Below are positions 1 to 10,929 of a stretch of DNA of 64,000 nucleotides, piece by piece. The notes beneath the pieces were generated by a model, which saw nothing but the letters and a program-made list of their open reading frames with translations, did no database searches and was not told where the DNA came from. The DNA lies in NCBI GenBank assembly GCA_949825045.1, contig OX463836.1:14298329-14362328 (forward strand), given 5' to 3'. The position numbers were made by a program, and so were the translations under genes. Position 1 is the first letter of the stretch, and each line of letters begins with the position of its first letter. Source of the DNA: Argyresthia goedartella (taxonomy: Eukaryota; Arthropoda; Insecta; Lepidoptera; Argyresthiidae).

Positions 1-1275
1 GGATGTGGCTAGCTTGTTTTTGCGATGCCACAGGATGTATCAAGAGACACCACACGGATGTGGCTAGCTTGTTTATGCGATGCCACGGGATCTATCAAGA
101 GACACCACACGGATGTGGCTAGCTTGTTTTTGCGATGCCACGGGATGTGTCAAGAGACACCACACGGATGTGGCTAGCTTGTTTTTGCGATGCCACAGGA
201 TGTATCAAGAGACACCACACGGATGTGGCTAGCTTGTTTTTGCGATGCCACAGGATGTATCAAGAGACACCACACGGATGTGGCTAGCTTGTTTATGCGA
301 TGCCACGAGATGTGTCAAGAGACACCACACGGATGTGGCTAGCTTGTTTTTGCGATGCCACAGGATGTATCAAGAGACACCACACGGATGTGGCTAGCTT
401 GTTTTGCGATGCCACAGGATGTATCAAGAGACACCACACGGATGTGGCTAGCTTGTTTTTGCGATGCCACAGGATGTATCAAGAGACACCACACGGATGT
501 GGCTAGCTTGTTTATGCGATGCCACGGGATGTGTCAAGAGACACCACACGGATGTGGCTAGCTTGTTTTTGCGATGCCACAGGATGTATCAAGAGACACC
601 ACACGGATGTGGCTAGCTTGTTTTTGCGATGCCACAGGATGTATCAAGAGACACCACACGGATGTGGCTAGCTTGTTTATGCGATGCCACAGGATGTATC
701 AAGAGACACCACACGGATGTGGCTAGCTTGTTTATGCGATGCCACAGGATGTATCAAGAGACACCACACGGATGTGGCTAGCTTGTTTTTGCGATGCCAC
801 GGGATGTATCAAGAGACACCACACGGATGTGGCTAGCTTGTTTATGCGATGCCACGGGATGTGTCAAGAGACACCACACGGATGTGGCTAGCTTGTTTAC
901 GCGATGCCACGAGATGTGTCAAGAGACACCACACGGATGTGGCTAGCTGGTTTTTGCGATGCCACAGGATGTATCAAGAGACACCACACGGATGTGGCTA
1001 GCTTGTTTATGCGATGCCACGAGATGTGTCAAGAGATACCACACGGATGTGGCTAGCTTGTTTTTGCGATGCCACAGGATGTATCAAGAGACACCACACG
1101 GATGTGGCTAGCTTGTTTATGCGATGCCACGGGATGTATCAAGAGACACCACACGGATGTGGCTAGCTTGTTTATGCGATGCCACGGGATGTATCAAGAG
1201 ACACCACACGGATGTGGCTAGCTTGTTTTTACGATGCCACAGGATGTATCAAGAGACACCACACGGATGTAGCTA
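1..1275. repeat. 55-bp minisatellite array, about 23 copies
   Basis: A head-to-tail array with a 55-bp period (one unit is 54 bp) starts at the window edge, so its true left end lies outside. Each unit holds the palindrome GCTAGC and the block CAAGAGACACCACAC. Units differ mainly at a few sites (TTTTTGCG, TTTATGCG or TTTACGCG; CAGGATGTAT or CGGGATGTGT). The last unit decays into ATGTAGCTAGATTTTTT near 1275. Short open frames across it are by-products of the repeat. It lies beyond the 3' end of Fas3. Confidence 0.95.
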
Positions 1276-1867
1276 GATTTTTTAAAGAAATTTTGACTTC
1301 GGCCCTGAATCTAAGCTACGGGTTACATTTTGCAGTATAGATTCAGCCTATTGGATCTAATAAGTAAAACTCCAAGTATGAAGAAACTCGGCTACTTCAA
1401 TGACCCTCATATCTTGTATGAATACTACATTTATTTTACAGTATTTAACGGTAATCAAAAATATTATTAATAACTCAAGTGCCCCTCGAGTCGCGCATGG
1501 AAACTCGAATAGCAATAGTATATCAATTGCTCCCAAGGGCGCAAAATGCCGTATTCGGTAGTCAGTCTCCAAACAAAATAGGAGTCTCCGACAAGTGAAA
1601 TGCTAATGCTACTGAAGTTCCACATGCGACTCGACACCCAGTTCGATTGATTTCACGTATTGAATCCCCTTTTGGATCTTTTACCACCCAACCTAAATGT
1701 TGAAAATATTGTAAGCTATTTGACACCAATTCTAACAAGTGGATAAGTGCGAAATCTTATCTCGATTCTGTAACTCTTGAAATATTCCGTTTCCTTTCAA
1801 ATTGATATTTCACAAATGACAGTCGCTTTAAATGACAGCTCCTGACACTAATATCGCGCTCTGATTG
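1276..1867. other. Gene-free stretch with one MITE-like fragment
   Basis: No convincing gene is present. Bases about 1491-1582 resemble one arm of the foldback element at 27290-27510: both share the blocks GGGCGCAAAATGCCGTA and CTCCAAACAAAATAG. I see nothing else in this stretch. A minus-strand AATAAA near 1430 is a possible distant polyadenylation signal for Fas3, but it is far from the stop codon and weakly supported. Confidence 0.5.
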
Positions 1868-2222
1868 GTTAAACGTCAATTTCGAGTAAGCAGATATCCT
1901 TCTAAACATCAATTTGAAGTAAGCAGAATGAAATCTTTCAAAATATCAATTTGAAGTTAGCAGAAATCCTTCAAAATATCAATTTGAAGTAAGCACACAT
2001 CGTTCTAAATATCAATTTGAAGTAAGCAAACATCCTTCAAAAAATCAATTTGAAGTAAGCAGATATCCTTCAATCAATTTGAAGTAAGCAAACATCGTTC
2101 AAAATGTCAGTTTGAAGTAAGCAGCATATCCTTCTAAATGTAAATTTCCTCCTTCTCCTTCAAAATCCTTCAAGACATCAATTTGAAGTAAGCAGACATC
2201 CTTGAAAACATCAATTTTACAG
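1868..2222. repeat. Degenerate minisatellite, about 33-bp unit, 8-9 copies
   Basis: Imperfect copies of a block like AATATCAATTTGAAGTAAGC followed by AGACATCCTTC repeat with variable spacing. Single-base changes and small deletions are common, so it is older than the other arrays. The block after the last copy (CAATTTTACAGCGATTGCGATA) recurs at about 17555-17585 beside a matching CAAACATCC core. The array therefore seems to have grown from a dispersed repeat. Confidence 0.85.
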
Positions 2223-2391
2223 CGATTGCGATATTGTATCGTGATGTTAGAGATAGGATACACAGGTGAAAAATACATGAAAACTTTCTTTAAATCAATT
2301 TCTGTTTTTGTATAGGGGACGTTTACGGGCTGATTTGTCTAGGTCTGGGCTTCGTTATACAAAAGACGGAACCGGTTCATATCAACACAAT

Positions 2392-2538
2392 CTAAGACTG
2401 CTTATTCTCCGGCGCCTGTGCCGCTGTCTCCGGTGTGTTCCTGTAGACAATCTGCGCGTATTCGGTGCTGTCCGGCGGCGGCTTGTCGCGAGGTGCCTCT
2501 CCTAGCGCTAGCTCTGCGTAGACTACGTCTTTCTTCTC
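2392..2538 (-). CDS. Fas3: Fas3 last coding exon, long cytoplasmic tail with tyrosine motifs
   Basis: This is the final coding exon, 48 codons plus TAG at 2392-2394, with acceptor TTTCCAG just above 2538 and phase 0 entry. It begins EKKDVVYAEL and ends ENKQS. Two tyrosine motifs are visible: VVYAEL fits the ITIM consensus (V-x-Y-x-x-L) and TEYAQI fits the ITSM consensus (T-x-Y-x-x-I), 20 residues apart, with a third tyrosine at residue 32. Between them is a proline-rich stretch (DKPPPDS). Such motifs in vertebrate receptors bind SH2 phosphatases when phosphorylated; whether that happens here is inference. No close polyadenylation signal was identified. Confidence 0.85.
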   Translation of the reverse strand, partial: EKKDVVYAELALGEAPRDKPPPDSTEYAQIVYRNTPETAAQAPENKQS

Positions 2539-2613
2539 CTGGAAAGCAGAAATAATAATAATGATAGAGATGATATGGTGCACAAATCAATAGGCATACT
2601 ACATTCCAGGGCT

Positions 2614-2651
2614 CTACCAACCTTCAAAATAGGCATTTTGAAGGTTGGTAG
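2614..2651. repeat. Perfect 17-bp inverted repeat, 4-nt loop
   Basis: CTACCAACCTTCAAAAT at 2614-2630 pairs perfectly with 2635-2651 around the loop AGGC. It lies in the last Fas3 intron, 75 bp upstream (gene sense) of the final acceptor, so in pre-mRNA it would form a strong hairpin close to the branch-point region. Confidence 0.9.
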
Positions 2652-3109
2652 ACGCCTTCAGTGCACATTTTGATTACGATGGAGTCTGTTTTTTGAATTA
2701 TTTAAATGAACTTCATCGCAAGTTTGACAGTGTTCATTTCAAATCGCAAACAAATCCCCAGGTTGATGATCAGTTGTATCAACTTCTCCGCGTACTTTTC
2801 CTCTTTATTTATATTCATGTGCCACACGAGTCATCAACTCATCACATCACCCCATGAGCCAAGATAGGGTTCTTCTGAAGCCGTAGGGCATTTTTAAAGT
2901 TTCTACAAAAAATCGTCTTCGACAATGAAAATTGGAGAAACAGAGCGATGAATACATATCCTTATTTCGCTTGGAAAAAGAAGGGCTTGTTTACAAGGAT
3001 GACGGTCATCAAAAATGCACCTATTTTACTACCAATAAATTCGAAACGACCGCCAGAATTAGTAAGCGATCACCAAATTGTGTATGGATAAATGATCACC
3101 AAACTTCTT

Positions 3110-3370
3110 TTTATGTTATGTATACTTACTTACGTTTATGTTTTAAGTATTTTTATGTTGTGCTTACATGTTCAACCTAACACGAAGGATAAAGGGGGCT
3201 TCGCTTCGCTCACCCCCTTTACCCTTCACCTAAGCTACCGCAGTATTTTGCCCTGATATTTTCTGCAACTTTTGGTGATCATTTACCCATTTTGGTAGGC
3301 AAAAAATATTTTGGTGGTCATTTAAATTGTTCTCAAAACGAAGTTAATTTTACCGTATAGCCCTATGTCT
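3110..3370 (+). repeat. Dispersed repeat family C copy
   Basis: This copy contains the family landmarks: TTTTAAGTATTTTTATGTTG, TTCAACCTAACACGAAGGAT, an inverted pair TAAAGGGGG/CCCCCTTTA around TTCGCTTCG, then CACCTAAGCTACCGCAG and TTTTGCCCTGATATTT. The same blocks recur at 4140-4345, 29755-29830, 42400-42620, 48525-48725 and 49590-49885. I cannot assign a transposon class. Confidence 0.75.
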
Positions 3371-3447
3371 CTCGTTTGATGTTATCGAACAACTTTTAGA
3401 CATGTAATAAATATAATAAAATAAATGTGGTTAGTCCCATTCCTTAC

Positions 3448-3586
3448 CTTCTCATCCTCGGCCTGGGGCGCCTCCGTAGCCTGCACCTTGTCCTTCCCCC
3501 GTGGCAGCACCGCCCTCACCCGAGCACTCAGCTCGGCGAGCCGCGAGCGCTCCGGCTTGCCGCCCACGGCGCTCTCCGTGTCGCTA
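3448..3586 (-). CDS. Fas3: Fas3 cytoplasmic-tail exon (SDTESA exon)
   Basis: The acceptor CCGCCAG precedes 3586 and the donor AAG|GTAAGG follows 3448. One base completes the serine codon started in the 5122-5158 exon, then 46 codons follow, leaving in phase 0. The sequence opens SDTESAVGGK, matching the SDTESA block I recall in the fly Fas3 tail. It continues as a charged segment rich in Arg, Lys, Glu and Ala (SRLAELSARVRAVLPRGKDK, then QATEAPQAEDEK). The exon is GC-rich relative to flanking intron. No membrane segment or known enzymatic motif is present. Confidence 0.85.
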
Positions 3587-4139
3587 CTGGCGGAATACGG
3601 GGATTAACAACCGAATGATTGGGGTAGTGGAATTAATAATGACATAAAATATGCTCTGTGAGTATGATGGCTTCATTAGGTATTATATGTTTATTTTGTT
3701 ATCTAACAAATCGTTCTGTGCTAGCTTCAAATTAACTAAAAAGTTACATACAAAAAAATACATTTTCATCCAAAATTTACTAAATTGTACTACACCCTAT
3801 TTTATACTAAACTATACATGGGGTCCTTCACGCCGTTCCTTTCTCCTTCGGTTCGGCCTAACCTACCTTGTTGTAACCTAACAAACCTGGTAGCAAACAA
3901 TACGGTTCTGTGAAACTACAGGAGAGCATTACATTTGATAAACATTTAGAAAATGTGATAGTCAAAACTTATATTGGTAAGCAATACATATCTATAAAAT
4001 TACTTCTTTTACTTTCGAAGAAAACGATATTATTTCGATTTGAGAAAAGCCAGTCACCAATTATATGAAGGTAAGCTTAGAACATAGTAAAAAAGGGCTA
4101 GTATTTAATCGCACATGAAAATACTGATTTGCACAGCAA

Positions 4140-4345
4140 AAAAGGACCAACAAAAACACTATTTATGTTTTTTTTTTGTGTGTACTTAATTTTATGTTTT
4201 AAGTATTTTTTGTTGTTACATGTTCAACCTAACACGAAGGATAAAGGGGGCTTCGCTTCGCTCACTCACTTTACCCTTCACCTAAGCTACCACAGGATTT
4301 TGCCCTGATATTTGCTATGCAAATCAGTATTTTTGATGTGTAGTT
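4140..4345 (+). repeat. Dispersed repeat family C copy
   Basis: Same landmarks as at 3110-3370: TGTTCAACCTAACACGAAGG, the TTCGCTTCG block, CACCTAAGCTACCACAGG and TTTTGCCCTGATATTTGC, ending near GATGTGTAGTTTAATATTTCCC. It lies in the Fas3 intron between the 5122 and 3448 exons. Confidence 0.7.
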
Positions 4346-5121
4346 TAATATTTCCCGTAACAAAAAATATTTTTTCCAAAGATCTTTATAACATTTTTTT
4401 TTTTAATTACTACACCAAGCGTTGAAATAAATATGCGTCAGATAATTAATTCGTTAAAAGCATATAAATACTACATAAAAATAATATGATCTAAAATAAA
4501 AGCCTTTTATCCCAGCCTTATTTTATTTATTTTTTTAAATGTCTACACTTAAGTAACCTTACGGTTATGACTTAAATTAATTAAATATTTACTATTCTCT
4601 TTTAATATGTGGCCGGTGGGTGTTGCAAGGATTAATTAAGTGCACATAGCCAAACTGTATATGGTGTAAATATAATAAATAAAACTGTTACAATAAGCTC
4701 TATCATCTAGTAAATAAGGAAGCCACATACGGTCGTGTAGTTTGCTGTGTGACGGACTCTAAAAGCACATCTCCCGCCGGCGTCCTTGACACAAAAGAAC
4801 CCTTATTTACAAAGCGGTAAGGTTCAATTTCCAACTACGTATGGAGCAAAATTTATATCATATTCTAATACATAGTGTGTCCATGGTTTTATTTGATTTC
4901 AATTTATTTTTATAAATTTTGAATTATTTAATGAAAAATTTTGCTCCCGTTAATTCAATCAAATTAGTTTAGCGGTTTTAAAAATAAATCAAGTAAAAGC
5001 TTCTAAATGTTATTCACAAAGTTTCACGTCAAAATTTATAAGGTTTTGCAAATTTCGGCAGTAGAAAAGAAAACAAATAATATTTATAAAAATAATAAAA
5101 TACAAAAACTAATATACGTAC

Positions 5122-5158
5122 GATTCTCCGGAGCTCTTAGTGTGATCACGTCTTTGGT
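5122..5158 (-). CDS. Fas3: Fas3 37-bp cytoplasmic micro-exon
   Basis: This very short exon lies between acceptor TTTTTCAG (above 5158) and donor TC|GTACGT (below 5122). It enters in phase 1 and leaves in phase 2, and is the length needed to connect the transmembrane exon (ends in phase 1) to the 3448-3586 exon (starts with one base). It reads DQRRDHTKSSGE plus the first two bases of a serine codon. The donor GTACGT is weaker than the others in the gene. Support comes from frame closure and from placing SDTESA a short distance after the membrane, as in the fly protein. A different junction choice is possible. Confidence 0.7.
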
Positions 5159-5525
5159 CTGAAAAATTGTCAAAATAAGACGTAATTATTGGTTAATAAG
5201 GAAATAATTACATATTTAACAACCTATTTTCATAACATAACTATTTAGTAATCTATGCATAAATTGTGTAAAAATACAACTGAGAATACAACTTAGAATT
5301 TTTGGCTGACTGAGTGAAAAAAAAAACACTTTTATCTTATTTAATAAATACTTTATATTTCAATTATATTCCGTTATTATTTAACGTAAGTAGTAGACAA
5401 TTTATAAACATTAAATACAAGATAATATTCAGAAAACTGTACGACGGGCATTATCTAACTATCTACTCGATTAATGTTTAACTACTATAGAAAACTTTCG
5501 GTACATGACAACAACATAACATCAC

Positions 5526-5655
5526 GCCATTTCCCATATGGGTTGCCAGGGGCACAGTTGTTGATACTCCATTTCCCATATGGGTTGCCAGGGGCACAGT
5601 TGTTGATACTCCATTTCCCATATGGGTTGCCAGGGGCACAGTTGTTGATACTCCA
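5526..5655. repeat. 42-bp tandem repeat, 3 copies
   Basis: Three near-identical 42-bp units begin CCATTTCCCATATGGG and contain TTGCCAGGGGCACAG; the next bases start a fourth unit. The unit carries the palindrome CCCATATGGG. The array runs directly into a dispersed block GCTAGCCCATCGCCGC (about 5668-5690) that recurs at 32696, 39190, 43923 and 60090. Confidence 0.9.
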
Positions 5656-6069
5656 TTTTTTCGTGGCAAAGCTAGCCCATCGCCGCACTTTTGGAGATAT
5701 AAAAGTTGCGTGATATGGCCGTTGTTGATTTAATTTCGTTAATTGGCATACACTTATAAGATGAAAGTACAAAAATGTTTTGGCAAAATGTGCAATGAAG
5801 TGGCAGTAATTGACAATTTTGTCTAATATTTATAGAAAAAAAGGAATTTACAAGCAATGTAGGTTACGTATCGTCATAAAATGCGTAGCATTGCCAAACC
5901 AAGCGATAATAGAAAAATAAATGGTACTCGTATAAAAATAAACCCTTAATGAATATATAAAATACTAAAAATCACAATGCTGGTGACTCGACAGCTTAAC
6001 ATAAATAGATTTTTTTGATAGGATTGATCTTAATAAATCACGAATGTGTCTTGGCATAAACAGGTACAA

Positions 6070-6340
6070 AACCGTTAAGTTCACGTTACACCATGGCAGT
6101 ATGATCATAGTCTTTATCTATGCCAGTCGATATGCCGTGACCAGATCTTAAAATGATCACTTCTTGATGTGACCAACTATAGTTGAATTAGAAGTTTCAT
6201 TTAATGAATAAATATTTTAGGGCGAAACAACGCGGTAACTGAGGAGCGAGCGCAGCGAGGCCCCCAGAATAGTCTTCGTGTTAGTTCGACATGTATTGAA
6301 TATCACAAATAACTCCACGTAGTGCTGAAAAACATCGGTC
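6070..6340. repeat. Dispersed repeat shared with 33510-33790
   Basis: The block AATAGTCTTCGTGTTAGTT and later CGTAGTGCTGAA, preceded by a diverged stretch around CCGTGACC and GAAGTTTCA, recurs in the same order at 33510-33790. It is an old dispersed repeat of unknown class. Confidence 0.55.
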
Positions 6341-6965
6341 ACATCATGAAGAGATAACTATTATGATCTGGCTCCGAAAGTCCAGAAGTTGTAACTTGAT
6401 GCGAACGGGACTTTCATGTGTAAACGCAAGCAAGATACATTACAAGCGCACTCGTAATTTGCAAGAACTATATTTCCACTTCACGTATTAGTCAAATCAA
6501 TCAAGAATGTATTATTTCAAAATGCTCCATTTATTTAAAGCTATAAATTCTTTTCAAATTCGCTGCAGGATTAAGTTTTGAGTATGTCTCTAAAATTAGA
6601 GAGCGCAATATATAATCCATGGGAGTATTACAATGATGACAGTAATATAGCAATATTCAGTGAACAGAATTACTTAATATTATTTAACTAAACTGTTTAA
6701 AGCCTTAACATAATTTAGTTTCATAAACTCATTCCTCAGTCGACAACTAGAAATTTATATACAAAAACCAAACACTGGTGGTTGAGAACACAATTAGATC
6801 TAAAAATACTACAAAATGTGCTTATTCGACGAAAAACTCCTTTATAGAAAAACAGGTGAAGTGTATTTTGTCAGAAATATAGTAAAACCAAGCTTGGATT
6901 TTAAAAGAATTACAAACGAAAGTAATTAGTTCAAATTTGAAAATAATCACTGTACTTGTGGCTTG

Positions 6966-7405
6966 TGATAGTGTTATGTGTCTGGTATCAGTATATGTCT
7001 GGTTACATGATAGTGTTATGTGTCTGGTATCAGTATGTGTCTGGTTACATGATAGTGTTATGTGTCTGGTATCAGTATGTGTCTGGTTACATGATAGTGT
7101 TATGTGTCTGGTATCAGTATGTGTCTGGTTACATGATAGTGTTATGTGTCTGGTATCAGTATGTGTTCTGGTTACATGATAGTGTTATGTGTCTGGTAAC
7201 AGTATGTGTGTCTGGTTACATGATAGTGTTATGTGTCTGGTATCAGTATGTGTGTCTGGTTACGTGATAGTGTTATGTGTCTGGTATCAGTATGTGTCTG
7301 GTTACATGATAGTGTTATGTGTCTGGTATCAGTATGTGTCTGGTTACATGATAGTGTTATGTGTCTGGTATCAGTATGTGTGTCTGGTTACATGATAGTT
7401 TGTCA
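6966..7405. repeat. 42-44-bp minisatellite, about 10.5 copies
   Basis: Units begin GATAGTGTTATGTGTCTGG at 6966, 7009, 7051, 7093 and onward, with small length variants (GTGTTCTGG, GTGTGTCTGG). Each unit contains two related halves, GTGTCTGGTATCAGTAT and GTGTCTGGTTACATGAT, suggesting that the unit arose by doubling of a shorter motif. The hydrophobic reading frames across it are by-products of repetition. Confidence 0.93.
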
Positions 7406-8283
7406 AGTAGAGGCTGACTTTGTTCACATTTTTTAAGCCTACTTGGTTAACTATAATCTTAAATGAATAATTAAAAGGATGCATTTGTTCTTATGAGCTA
7501 ACGTATTAAATAAGTCGTTTTTATAAAAATACAAAGCTGGCAGGTAATCATACAGTCGTAAAAAGTAGTGCAAAGTATTATAAAACCAGTACAAAAACGT
7601 ATTTAAATGGTCAGGACTTTTTAAGTATCTACTTAATATTAAGAGTGAAGATTCCGTCTTAAAATTTACTCACTTACTGCCAGATGCACATCCGACAACT
7701 CCAAGTTTTACCGTCACTTAGTCATGCTGCCGCTGTCACTTCGGGAAATGACAGCGTAAGTATGACATTTAAGCGGCACTTAATTTAAGCAGTAGTCTGT
7801 GCATTCCGCCATTATAAAAAGACACGTCAAAATTGTGAAAATTGGACATTTAACATTTATTGAGTTACCATTTAAAAGTTTCGTTGTCATCTAATTAATA
7901 TTATCGAACAGTTATATTGTTTGTATGAAATACTTACATTGAAATGTATTTCAGTTAAGTAAAATTGTGGTGAAGTGAATATAACTATATCTATGTGTAG
8001 ATTCAAATGTAATACTTACAAAACAAAAGTAAGTGTAACACTAAAGCGAGCTTTAAGTTTTGTCGCAAGCTGTAACTGTACATGTAATAAAATAAACAAT
8101 ACAATGAGATTCTTATTAAAAATACAGTTGAAAATGGCAGTAAAACTACGTAATCTAAAAATAAACTAAACATATTAATAGGTCTATTTTAATTTGACAG
8201 TTAAAAGTATATAATTAAAATATTAATACTGTGTTCAAGCTTGAAAATCCTAATGCATACTGCAGGCCTTGACAGATTGCCGA

Positions 8284-8401
8284 GAATATAACTCAAGTGA
8301 AATATCAATCAAAGGTTAGGTTAGTTATCTTGATTAATCCTCGAATATAACTAAAGTGAAATATCAATCAAAGGTTAGGTTAGTTATCTTGATTAATCCT
8401 C
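8284..8401. repeat. 59-bp direct tandem duplication
   Basis: Two adjacent copies (8284-8342 and 8343-8401) start GAATATAACT and contain AAAGGTTAGGTTAG. They differ at one position (CTCAAG versus CTAAAG). It is a young local duplication in a Fas3 intron, upstream (on the + strand) of the alternative exon. Confidence 0.93.
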
Positions 8402-8647
8402 AGGGTATTATTAGGCCTTACATATGAACATTCACTTTTTCATTAAAGTAAAAGAAAATATTCGAAGTTGGCAACCATTATGAATACCATTTTCAGGAAG
8501 AGATAATTAAAAAAAAGCAACTGTCAAATTAAAACAAAAGCGCGTCGAAAAAAATCTCAAACCGGATTCTTCACAACTGTCACGAAAAACACTCGGTCAC
8601 CAAACAAATAATCGATCACCAAATAAAATACTCGATCACCAAATCGT

Positions 8648-8817
8648 TTAAACAGCGGTATCAGGCTTTTTCTCGGGGTGCTTGCCGTTTCCGTTTCCGT
8701 TGATGATGTAGTCGCCCTCGTGGGAAGGGTTTTCGGAGCCCTTGTGGGCGTCATCGTTGGGCGGCAGAGGAGCCTCTGAATCAGCGCCATCAGGGATATC
8801 GGTGCGGTGCGAGCGCC
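8648..8817 (-). CDS. Fas3: Fas3 alternative last exon, short tail ending in a PDZ-type motif
   Basis: Acceptor GTAACGCAG precedes 8817. Entry is in phase 1, so it can be joined to the transmembrane exon (FG + G|GG), after which 55 codons read to TAA at 8648-8650. The tail is hydrophilic and low in complexity (SEAPLPPNDDAHKG, then INGNGNGKHPEKK) and ends PDTAV, where T-A-V fits a class-I PDZ ligand (S/T-x-V). Joined this way the mature protein is about 411 residues against about 462 for the long form. Because it starts in the same phase as the 5122-5158 exon, the two are natural alternatives. Its use as a terminal exon is inferred, and no polyadenylation signal was confirmed. Confidence 0.72.
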
Positions 8818-10929
8818 CTGCGTTACACACAATAGGTTAAGCGATCAAGAACTTATGGGGGCGTTGTGTAGATGGCGCTGGTAGAGTATACTGAGTTGAC
8901 TGATAAAAAATATAATAGTTATCCATTTGGTAGACGTACCCTCAACTTTTTCAAATTAATAGCCCTCAGTTAGTACAGCACACTGACGCTCATATTGAGT
9001 GGCTGATTGGAATAGTTTTATCATGTTATGTTTGCGATAGAGAGTCCAAACCAATAAATATTCTACTCTAGGTCCTTAACACATGGAAAACTAGTGTTTT
9101 ACATGTATTTTAAAAAACTGTAGCAGTTTTACAAACATTAAAATAATTTTACCAAAATACAGTATATTTATCATCACAGTATAAATAATATACAGTATAA
9201 CTCTACCTACACTACACCCAGTATCGCTAAGCGATTAAACTACTAGGCAGCCCACACAAAAAATTGGTTTGAAAAACATATGATTGTCAAAGTTAGTAAT
9301 GTGCTTCAGGTGATGAAAAGCATGAGATTAGGATTGATTTTTGTAAGTGCCAAAATGTTAATGCTTGTTAGTGATGATGCCTATTTTATAAATATTTTTC
9401 ATCTTCAAATTCGGGCAGATGGTATATTTATTATAATATTAACTTTAATATTATAATAAATATACCATCTGCCTCCTACCACTTGGTAACTGTCTAATTG
9501 TGGGCACAACTGTGACTCAGCCACCCCGTATGGATAAAGGGGTGACGAATTGATGTATATGTATTGAAGTTACGCAGGAATTATTGCTTTATTCTTTGTT
9601 TGAAGTTTCATACTGTGATCGGAGTAAAACATATTTACTTATTTGTATTAAGCATATGCCTATCGATGATGATGGATGCTTGATGTTTACGATATACCCA
9701 AATAACAGTTTATAAAAGTTAAAAAGAAAATTCCATCACCAATTGTTATATTGTTACTAAACTATCACTATTAAATAAGTAGTAATTAACCCGGAGTACA
9801 TCCGTAATGTGTAGAGTGCATTAAATAAAAAATAGTTATCAAAGAAGCATATTAGCTTATTAGCTCGATTTTTAATTGAAAATTTAATCCTTTTCGGAAT
9901 AAACTATTGTCTACTAACTACGCAATGAGCACAATCAGCAGTTTAAAAAAACCAATTGATTATATTCACCAATAATAAAAAATATGAACAGAATAAAGAT
10001 AATTCATTAGCTACAGTTTTCTCCATGCACAAGGACACATGCGAGCCAACATTTTACTAACAAACAGAAGAACACCAACATGCTTCGTACATATGTTAAT
10101 AAAATAAAGAATCATGCAAAATTTTGACAAATATGTTTTTGTAAAGGGAAAACGTTCTTGATCGCTCAAAATATTGGGGGAAAAATAAATTCACAGGAAC
10201 AACTTATGATTAAAAATTTCCATGATTATTCTAAAATCTACAACAATAATTACAGGCACAAATACTTAAAACATAAATGAACATTATAAAATATTGTTTT
10301 AACTAAGTCAGCCAAATATTCTAGCTAGTTATATTTTTAATAAGGCACGTAAAGCTGATATTTGATTGTAAGTAAAGTGAAAGCTGCTATAAAGTGTGAT
10401 TGTGAATTTTTCTAGTTTAAATCTAAACATCCCACTTTACCTATCGACCATCAGCTTGAGAGCCTGACAGACATTAGAAAAGGTTAAATACATATTTTAT
10501 TGTATTTTAAATATGATATCGAAACATGCCTTAAATAGGAAAGAAAGAGGGGTAAAGCGATTTCAAAAGCATGAACACTGTATTGAATTGACAGAGCAAC
10601 ACACGTTCGAATAACTGAAATATAGTAATAAAAATAAACTTGAATAATTTAGAAATTCTGTGTTACTCTGTGATTTGATAATAAAAATATATGGTGACCC
10701 AATAAATAAACAAAATTTTAAGTACACATTACTAATTGGGTAATATCAACAAACAGGTCATATACACAATAATAGTGAGTATTATTCATATTTAAAATAA
10801 ACCCTTTATCATAGATTACAGGTTTGCCAAGGATTGTCAAACTCCCGCAAACACAACCTTGTAAATGGTGCGTGCTATAATATGACCTTTTTGCTAACCA
10901 AACCAAAAATTAAAAAAAAAACAACTTAC
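8818..10929. other. Fas3 intron with a hairpin; otherwise unrecognised
   Basis: This is intron between the transmembrane exon and the alternative tail exon. Apart from the hairpin at 9414-9473 and the repeat fragment just after it (GGGCACAACTGTGACTCAGCC, family D, about 9500-9560), I see no gene, RNA gene or element ends. Confidence 0.6.
9414..9473. repeat. Perfect 29-bp inverted repeat with a 2-nt loop
   Basis: The left arm 9414-9442 starts GGCAGATGGTATATTTATTA and pairs without mismatch with 9445-9473 around the dinucleotide CT. The core is almost pure A/T and both outer ends are GGCAGATGG/CCATCTGCC. It is a near-perfect cruciform-capable palindrome in the Fas3 intron. Confidence 0.95.

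Noticed and set aside
1..1275. CRISPR-like regular repeats
   Set aside because: No spacers: the whole 55-bp unit repeats, and the genome is eukaryotic.
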